A DNA stretch of 10,032 bases from positions 1 to 10,032 of the forward strand of contig JACQTR010000080.1 of assembly GCA_016210705.1 (NCBI GenBank), given 5' to 3'. Position 1 is the first letter of the stretch. Every line of letters begins with the position of its first letter. This document shows, one piece after another, positions 6,659 through 10,032 of this stretch. Made by a program: the position numbers and the translations under genes. The stretch comes from Chloroflexota bacterium (GTDB lineage Bacteria > Chloroflexota > Dehalococcoidia > JACQTR01). The notes below the pieces were generated by a model. It saw only the letters and a program-made list of their open reading frames with translations, did not search any database and was not told the DNA's origin.

Positions 6659-7382
6659 TACGCCACCACCTGCGGAAAAACTTTAGACCCACCAGACGCC
6701 ACCATAAGGGGATGAGGGCCTTTAGCACTCGAAATATGCGGCGAACGTTAAAGAATTGGCTCTTACCATAGGCTCGGTTATAGTGGTGCACTGGCACTTG
6801 AGCCACCTTGAAACCGGCATTTTGAATTTTCTTCATTAGCTCTACGCAGATGACGCCGCTGTTTGATTCTAGCCCAACCTGATCGAAGACGGAACGGCGA
6901 ATTAGACGGAAATCGCAGTCCACATCCTTCAATTTGAGGCCGAACGAGAGTCTGACACCCCAGTGATAGAGCCGGCCGATCAGGATGCGGTGTAGGGGAT
7001 CGGAGCGACTGATCTTGTAACCATTGACCACGTGGACGCCATCGTAGAGAGCCGGGAGCAATAGGTTTAGTTCCCGTGGGTCATATTGAGCGTCACCATC
7101 GGTATAGAAGATGAGATCCTTGGTGGCGCTGGCGAAACCTGTCCGCAGGGCTCCGCCGTAGCCCTTGTTCTGAGGGTGGTGGATGACCCTTAAATGGGGG
7201 TATCGTTTCTCTAATTCTGTTAGAATCTCTTCAGTATAGTCGGTGCTACCATCGTTAACCACGATAACCTCATAATCATCGGTCAAGGACTCAAGGGTGG
7301 AGGTGGCTGAGATCACCATGCTGGCGATAGTGCCACCATCGTTATAGGCGGGGAAAAAAGCGGAGATAGAGGGCCTGTTCAT
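6645..7382 (-). CDS. Family 2 glycosyltransferase, DPM1/polyprenyl-phosphate type
   Basis: This 245-residue GT-A fold enzyme probably transfers a sugar from a nucleotide donor to a polyprenyl (undecaprenyl) phosphate at the cytoplasmic membrane face. SAFFPAYNDGG (7-17) starts the fold. VVNDGSTD (41-48) binds the nucleotide, NKGYGGALRTG (72-82) is typical of DPM/DPG synthases, and the metal-binding DxD-like TDGDAQYD is at 94-101. VDCDFRLIRR (154-163) and a C-terminal basic, Trp-rich tail (about 225-241) follow, consistent with membrane association. There are no extra transmembrane segments, unlike GtrB or ArnC, which carry two. The ATG at 7382 shares its A with the TGA stop of the upstream small membrane protein (TGATG), so translation is coupled; no separate Shine-Dalgarno is needed or seen. 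Pairing with a small SMR/EamA-like protein is a known arrangement for making and flipping polyprenyl-phosphate sugars. Sugar identity is not determinable here. Confidence 0.88.
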   Translation of the reverse strand: MNRPSISAFFPAYNDGGTIASMVISATSTLESLTDDYEVIVVNDGSTDYTEEILTELEKRYPHLRVIHHPQNKGYGGALRTGFASATKDLIFYTDGDAQYDPRELNLLLPALYDGVHVVNGYKISRSDPLHRILIGRLYHWGVRLSFGLKLKDVDCDFRLIRRSVFDQVGLESNSGVICVELMKKIQNAGFKVAQVPVHHYNRAYGKSQFFNVRRIFRVLKALIPLWWRLVGLKFFRRWWRSGLG

Positions 7383-7753
7383 CAGACGCTGCGGAAGACC
7401 ACATAAACGCCGGCGCAGATGATGAGCACCCCCAGGATACGATTGGCGGTGATCTGCTCACCTAAAAGGAGCCAGGAGGCCAATACTACCAGGATGTAGC
7501 TGACGCTTAGCATGGGGTAAGCATAACTAAGGGCTACTCGGGATATAACGGAGAGCCAGAATATGGAGCCGGTGAAGATGCTGGCAAAGCCAACCAGGAC
7601 ATAAGGGTTAGAAAATGCCCGCCTTAGGGTAGGGAAAAAGACCTCGGAGTGGAAGCTAAGCTCTCCCACTACGTTCATACCATGCTTCAATAAAAGCTCC
7701 CCCGTCACCGAAAAGGTAACGGCCACTAGCAGGAGCAGAAAAGGTATTACCAC
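7382..7753 (-). CDS. Small SMR/EamA-like four-helix membrane protein, possible lipid-linked sugar flippase subunit
   Basis: This 123-residue integral membrane protein has four predicted helices at about 2-22, 50-70, 76-97 and 105-120. TGELLLKHGM (17-26) places Glu19 in the first helix, where EmrE-type transporters carry their essential glutamate. YAYPMLSVSYILVVLASWL (78-96), then GEQIT (98-102), is typical of the EamA/DMT and ArnE/ArnF-like group. Its length fits a half-size (dimeric) DMT transporter. The next gene is a polyprenyl-phosphate-type glycosyltransferase sharing one base, so I infer a role in moving the lipid-linked sugar across the cytoplasmic membrane; drug or polyamine export is the alternative. 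The start is GTG at 7753, with AAAGG about 6 bases upstream and an in-frame stop at 7766-7768, so no longer form exists except through rare codons. It is the first gene after the promoter at 7782-7810, giving a short leader of about 20 bases. Confidence 0.82.
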   Translation of the reverse strand: MVIPFLLLLVAVTFSVTGELLLKHGMNVVGELSFHSEVFFPTLRRAFSNPYVLVGFASIFTGSIFWLSVISRVALSYAYPMLSVSYILVVLASWLLLGEQITANRILGVLIICAGVYVVFRSV

Positions 7754-7781
7754 TCCGGGCCTTTACACTTTAATACGTGAC

Positions 7782-7810
7782 ATTTTACGGTGGGACTATT
7801 GTCTTGTCAA
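7782..7810 (-). promoter_or_regulatory. Sigma70/SigA-type promoter for the six-gene glycan block
   Basis: On the minus strand there is a perfect -35 hexamer TTGACA (7805-7810), a 17-base spacer and the -10 hexamer TAAAAT (7782-7787), which matches TATAAT at five of six positions. The predicted transcription start is near 7775, about 20 bases before the GTG of the small membrane protein. It lies in the only sizeable gap between the lipA group and the glycan block, so the block can be expressed independently. A 6-base-stem inverted repeat lies just upstream of the -35. Confidence 0.75.
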
Positions 7811-7818
7811 ACGATTGA

Positions 7819-7837
7819 GCTTCACGTCACCTGAAGC
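7819..7837. repeat. Short inverted repeat upstream of the glycan-block promoter
   Basis: GCTTCA (7819-7824) and TGAAGC (7832-7837) form a perfect 6-base inverted repeat around a 7-base loop. It sits 8 bases upstream of the -35 hexamer and 8 bases after the stop of the 86-residue membrane-protein gene. No T-run follows it in the direction of transcription, so it is a poor intrinsic terminator. It could be a weak 3'-end hairpin or a regulator-binding site; chance is also possible for arms this short. Confidence 0.35.
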
Positions 7838-7845
7838 GCGGCCGA

Positions 7846-8106
7846 CTATGGCTTTTTTACTAAGATTCTTAGAAAGGGGGCCAAACCTAAGGTTAAAAAG
7901 GCCAGAGCGGCTCCCAAGGCTGCGGTTAGAGGGTTGGTTCCAGCGATTTGGGGGCCGAAAGGCAACAGGTTGCTTAATACAAAGGCCCCCACCAGGGCGG
8001 CAGCCATGGGTTTAAGTCGACCCGGAGGCATGGCTGGGTGGATCAATCTTTTGCCCAAATATCTCACCCCGATAACGATGAGCAATAGGGTCAAGAAATT
8101 CAGCAT
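7846..8106 (-). CDS. Small hydrophobic membrane protein of unknown function
   Basis: This 86-residue protein matches no family I recognise. Hydrophobic stretches at about 2-14, 34-47 and 61-79 suggest two or three membrane helices. A basic segment between the first two (RYLGKRLIHP near 15-24, GRLKP at 29-33) would face the cytoplasm under the positive-inside rule. A glycine- and alanine-rich segment (TAALGAALAFLTLGLAPF) forms the last helix, and the protein ends in a basic tail (RILVKKP). The ATG at 8106 is 10 bases after the lipA stop with AAGAG upstream, so it is very likely co-transcribed and co-translated with lipA. Hydrophobicity, tight spacing and the absence of a better ORF on the other strand support it being real. 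No link to lipoate metabolism is visible in the protein itself. Confidence 0.65.
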   Translation of the reverse strand: MLNFLTLLLIVIGVRYLGKRLIHPAMPPGRLKPMAAALVGAFVLSNLLPFGPQIAGTNPLTAALGAALAFLTLGLAPFLRILVKKP

Positions 8107-8116
8107 GGTTTTTCTC

Positions 8117-8977
8117 TTAAAGACGGGCCCCGTATCGATGAGCTTGGTACGAGCTTCTCACTAGAGGCCCCGATTCCACGTGGCCGAATCCCATTCTTTC
8201 GGCTTCCTTTCCCAGTTCGTCGAACTCATGGGGGGTATAGTATTTAGCCACGGGTTGGTGGAGGGGCGAGGGGGAAAGATATTGCCCCAAGGTTAGGATA
8301 TCGCAGTTTACCTGACGTAGGTCGGCCATGACCTCCAGGAGTTCAGCGTAGCCTTCGCCCAGCCCTAACATCAAGCCGGATTTGGTGATCATGTCTCGGC
8401 CTAACATCTTAGCTCTGGAGAGTAACTCCAAGGAACGGTGGTAGCTGGTCTGGGGCCTGACTTTTGAGTAGAGACGAGGCACCGTTTCCAGGTTGTGGCC
8501 CAACACATCGGGTGATGCAGCCACCACCATCATCAAGGATTCTTCCGATCCTCTAAAGTCGGGTACGAGAACCTCAATCTCACACTCTGGGCTATGTTCT
8601 CTTATTTTGGCAATGGTTTGGGCAAAATGGGCGCCGCCACCGTCGGGGAGGTCATCTCGGGTTACCGAGGTGATAACCACGTACTTTAACTCCAAGAGCT
8701 TTACGATTTGAGCTACCCGTTCCGGTTCCTCTGGGTCTGCGGCCTGAGGACGCTGGCTGGTGATGGCACAAAAACCACAACGGCGAGTGCATTTTTCGCC
8801 TAAAATAAGAAAGGTAGCCGTACCTTCCTCGAAACATTGACCAATGTTGGGGCAATGGGCCTCTTCACATACCGTGTGCAGGTAGGCTTGCCTGAGGAGC
8901 GCCTTCACTTTGAGGTAACGGGGCCCCCCTGGCATCTTTACTTTAAACCAAGGGGGGAGTCTTCGTTGCTGGGTCAT
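8117..8977 (-). CDS. lipA: Lipoyl synthase (LipA)
   Basis: This 286-residue radical-SAM enzyme inserts two sulfur atoms into protein-bound octanoyl groups, making the lipoyl cofactor of 2-oxoacid dehydrogenases and the glycine cleavage H protein. The auxiliary cluster ligands are Cys37, Cys42 and Cys48 (CEEAHCPNIGQC). The radical-SAM cluster ligands are Cys63, Cys67 and Cys70 (CTRRCGFC). VVITSVTRDDLPDGGGAHFA (100-119) is family-specific, and the C-terminal RSSY (274-277) carries the serine that ligates the auxiliary cluster. Length is normal and all key residues are present, so it should be active. The ATG at 8977 keeps the conserved LPPWFKVKMPGG leader; GAAGG abuts it closely and GAGG lies further upstream. 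It follows the PAP2 gene by 39 bases and probably shares its promoter. Neither lipB nor lplA, which attach the octanoyl or lipoyl group, is in the window. Confidence 0.97.
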   Translation of the reverse strand: MTQQRRLPPWFKVKMPGGPRYLKVKALLRQAYLHTVCEEAHCPNIGQCFEEGTATFLILGEKCTRRCGFCAITSQRPQAADPEEPERVAQIVKLLELKYVVITSVTRDDLPDGGGAHFAQTIAKIREHSPECEIEVLVPDFRGSEESLMMVVAASPDVLGHNLETVPRLYSKVRPQTSYHRSLELLSRAKMLGRDMITKSGLMLGLGEGYAELLEVMADLRQVNCDILTLGQYLSPSPLHQPVAKYYTPHEFDELGKEAERMGFGHVESGPLVRSSYQAHRYGARL

Positions 8978-9016
8978 CCTTCAGTTAGCTCGGTGCCTCA
9001 CCAAGGCAAAGGGCCG

Positions 9017-9784
9017 TTAATTCTTTAGGGAGGAGGGTTTCGGCCATTTATTGGTAAATAATAAAGTCCATGCCTTGGATGCTTTGGTAGCTAGGTAGAA
9101 AGCGAGGCCTATGACCACGGCTCCCATCATCGCATCCAGGACATAATGGTTGGCAGTGGCTACTATCGAGGTAAGGGTAGAAATGGGCAAGAGTATCCCC
9201 AGCGCCTTCGCCCACCGAGGCCGAGCTAGCCAAAAGGTGCCTGAACCTACCAAAAGTGTCCAGCCAAAATGTAGGCTGGGCATAGCAGCGTAGGCATTAT
9301 AGAAATTTTGTATTTGGGGCATCTCATAATTTACGGTGCTAAAGCCCAAGGTGTCCACAAAACCTAGGAAGGGGAAAAAGCGGGGTGGTGCCACTGGATA
9401 AAGGGCGAAAGATATGAAGGCCAACCCTGCTGAAAAGAGAAAGGTATTGCGCAAGAGGGTAAAATGCTGGCGCCGCCAGAAATATACCCAGATAAAGAAG
9501 GTGATAATAGCGGGATAATAGGCTACGGTATAAATATCATTGGCCAATCGCATAAGTAGGGGGACGCTAAGGAAAAATGTTTGAACATTGGCCTCTATTA
9601 AAAGACCTAACCTGCGCTCCCAATGCATTATGGTTAAGGCGTTACGAAAGGCCAGGTTTACTTTATCTTCGAGGCTGCCCCGAGTGAGGAGGTAGAAAAA
9701 ATAGACAGATAGTATTAAAGCTGCTTCTTTGAAAAACCCTGGCCATGCCGCTTTCTCTTGCTCTTTTGCTGCAGGTTCCTTCAT
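9017..9784 (-). CDS. PAP2-superfamily (Aur1/inositolphosphotransferase-like) membrane protein
   Basis: This 255-residue multi-pass membrane protein resembles the PAP2_3 branch, which includes phosphatidic-acid phosphatase-type enzymes and Aur1-like phosphoinositol transferases. Numbered from the ATG at 9784, about six hydrophobic segments are visible. The catalytic core is split: YPVAPPRF (129-136), then AMPSLHFGW with His172, then ATANHYVLDA with His213 and Asp217, the nucleophile and charge-relay residues of the superfamily. The active site should face the outer side of the membrane, acting on a phosphorylated lipid such as polyprenyl diphosphate, phosphatidate or a phosphoinositol lipid; the sequence does not say which. 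The ATG is chosen over an in-frame TTG at 9847 because AAAGGAGG (9790-9797) sits 5 bases before it. In addition, the TTG overlaps the -10 box of the promoter, upstream of the predicted transcription start. It is the first gene of the PAP2-lipA unit. Confidence 0.85.
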   Translation of the reverse strand: MKEPAAKEQEKAAWPGFFKEAALILSVYFFYLLTRGSLEDKVNLAFRNALTIMHWERRLGLLIEANVQTFFLSVPLLMRLANDIYTVAYYPAIITFFIWVYFWRRQHFTLLRNTFLFSAGLAFISFALYPVAPPRFFPFLGFVDTLGFSTVNYEMPQIQNFYNAYAAMPSLHFGWTLLVGSGTFWLARPRWAKALGILLPISTLTSIVATANHYVLDAMMGAVVIGLAFYLATKASKAWTLLFTNKWPKPSSLKN

Positions 9785-9789
9785 CCCGC

Positions 9790-9797
9790 CCTCCTTT
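9790..9797 (-). promoter_or_regulatory. Shine-Dalgarno site deciding the PAP2 gene start
   Basis: The minus strand reads AAAGGAGG here, a near-perfect ribosome-binding site, with 5 bases between it and the ATG at 9784. It is the strongest site in the window and fixes the start at this ATG instead of the upstream TTG, removing 21 residues of low-complexity Pro/Ser-rich leader. Confidence 0.85.
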
Positions 9798-9846
9798 CCT
9801 GCGATAGCTGACTGTGGTGGTGAAGGTGAAGGGGTACCGTTAGGCA

Positions 9847-9876
9847 ATTGTAGCTAAATAGTGAGAGAGGTGTCAA
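9847..9876 (-). promoter_or_regulatory. Sigma70/SigA-type promoter for the PAP2-lipA unit
   Basis: On the minus strand a perfect TTGACA (9871-9876) is followed after an 18-base spacer by TACAAT (9847-9852), five of six matches to TATAAT. The expected transcription start is near 9840, giving a leader of about 55 bases to the ATG at 9784. It is the only strong promoter seen upstream of the PAP2, lipA and small-membrane-protein genes. Confidence 0.75.
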
Positions 9877-10032
9877 CCCTTTTGCCCCCACGGTGGTAAT
9901 GGAAATCCCCTTATCTTATGAGCCACCATGTGAGAAAGTTCCAAAGTTATGATCTAGTTCATAATGATGCCGTACACCTGTAGACTAGGGGTATGCGTAA
10001 CTTTGCACTTAACAATGCACGCTCCCTACAAC
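9877..10032. other. Right-end region without a supported gene
   Basis: No gene can be supported in these 156 bases. A 6-base inverted repeat (TTATGA at 9947-9952, TCATAA at 9959-9964) lies about 70 bases upstream of the PAP2-unit -35 and might bind a regulator. On the plus strand an ATG at 9993 opens a frame that runs off the window edge after 13 codons, with AGGGG placed too close to act as a good ribosome-binding site. On the minus strand a frame is open from the edge to a stop near 9963. Either could be the end of a gene lying mostly outside, but neither shows recognisable protein sequence. Confidence 0.4.

Noticed and set aside
9785..9847. N-terminal extension of the PAP2 gene from a TTG start
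   Set aside because: The TTG overlaps the -10 box and precedes the predicted transcription start, and a much better Shine-Dalgarno site serves the ATG at 9784.
9993..10032. Possible start of a plus-strand gene running off the right edge
   Set aside because: Only 13 codons are visible, the purine-rich site is almost adjacent to the ATG and no convincing promoter precedes it; there is too little to call a gene.
1..10032. CRISPR arrays, tRNA/rRNA genes, insertion sequences or phage genes
   Set aside because: I saw no regularly spaced repeats, no tRNA cloverleaf or rRNA-like sequence, no transposase or integrase, and no terminal inverted repeats on reading both strands.

Overview
The window is a compact bacterial locus in which every supported gene lies on the minus strand, so transcription runs from the right end to the left. 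G+C is roughly 50-55% in most stretches. Bacterial lipoyl synthase, Shine-Dalgarno sites and two sigma70/SigA-type promoters point to Bacteria. An oxygen-sensitive type of 4-hydroxybutyryl-CoA dehydratase suggests an anaerobe or facultative anaerobe. Chloroflexota or a Clostridia-like Firmicute would fit, but the sequence alone does not fix the phylum.

Reading in transcription order: (a) 9877-10032 holds no convincing gene. (b) A consensus-like promoter at 9847-9876 starts a first unit: a PAP2/Aur1-like membrane phosphatase or transferase, lipoyl synthase lipA, and an 86-residue orphan membrane protein. (c) The 92-base gap 7754-7845 carries a second strong promoter (TTGACA-N17-TAAAAT). It starts a nearly gapless six-gene block: a small SMR/EamA-like membrane protein, a DPM1-like family 2 glycosyltransferase, an SDR-type nucleotide-sugar epimerase/dehydratase, a HEPN-like zinc-ribbon protein, a DegT-family sugar aminotransferase and a SAM methyltransferase. 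Junctions in this block are overlaps of 1, 14, 20 and 17 bases and one gap of 9 bases. (d) After a 70-base gap come 4-hydroxybutyryl-CoA dehydratase (abfD-type) and, 45 bases later, aminodeoxychorismate synthase component I (pabB).

The six-gene block reads as a cell-surface glycan or glycolipid module. The glycosyltransferase would load a sugar onto a polyprenyl phosphate and the small membrane protein would help flip it. The SDR enzyme, aminotransferase and methyltransferase would make and decorate a (possibly N-methylated) amino sugar. No sugar nucleotidylyltransferase, final acceptor transferase or polymerase is in the window, so the product cannot be named.

The most unusual element is the gene at 4840-5688. 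It encodes a helical protein with an exact RNxxxH motif, the signature of HEPN ribonucleases, followed by a four-cysteine zinc ribbon. It is wedged between the epimerase and aminotransferase genes with overlaps on both sides. A second oddity is that the epimerase has Asn where the catalytic Tyr of the YxxxK motif is expected.
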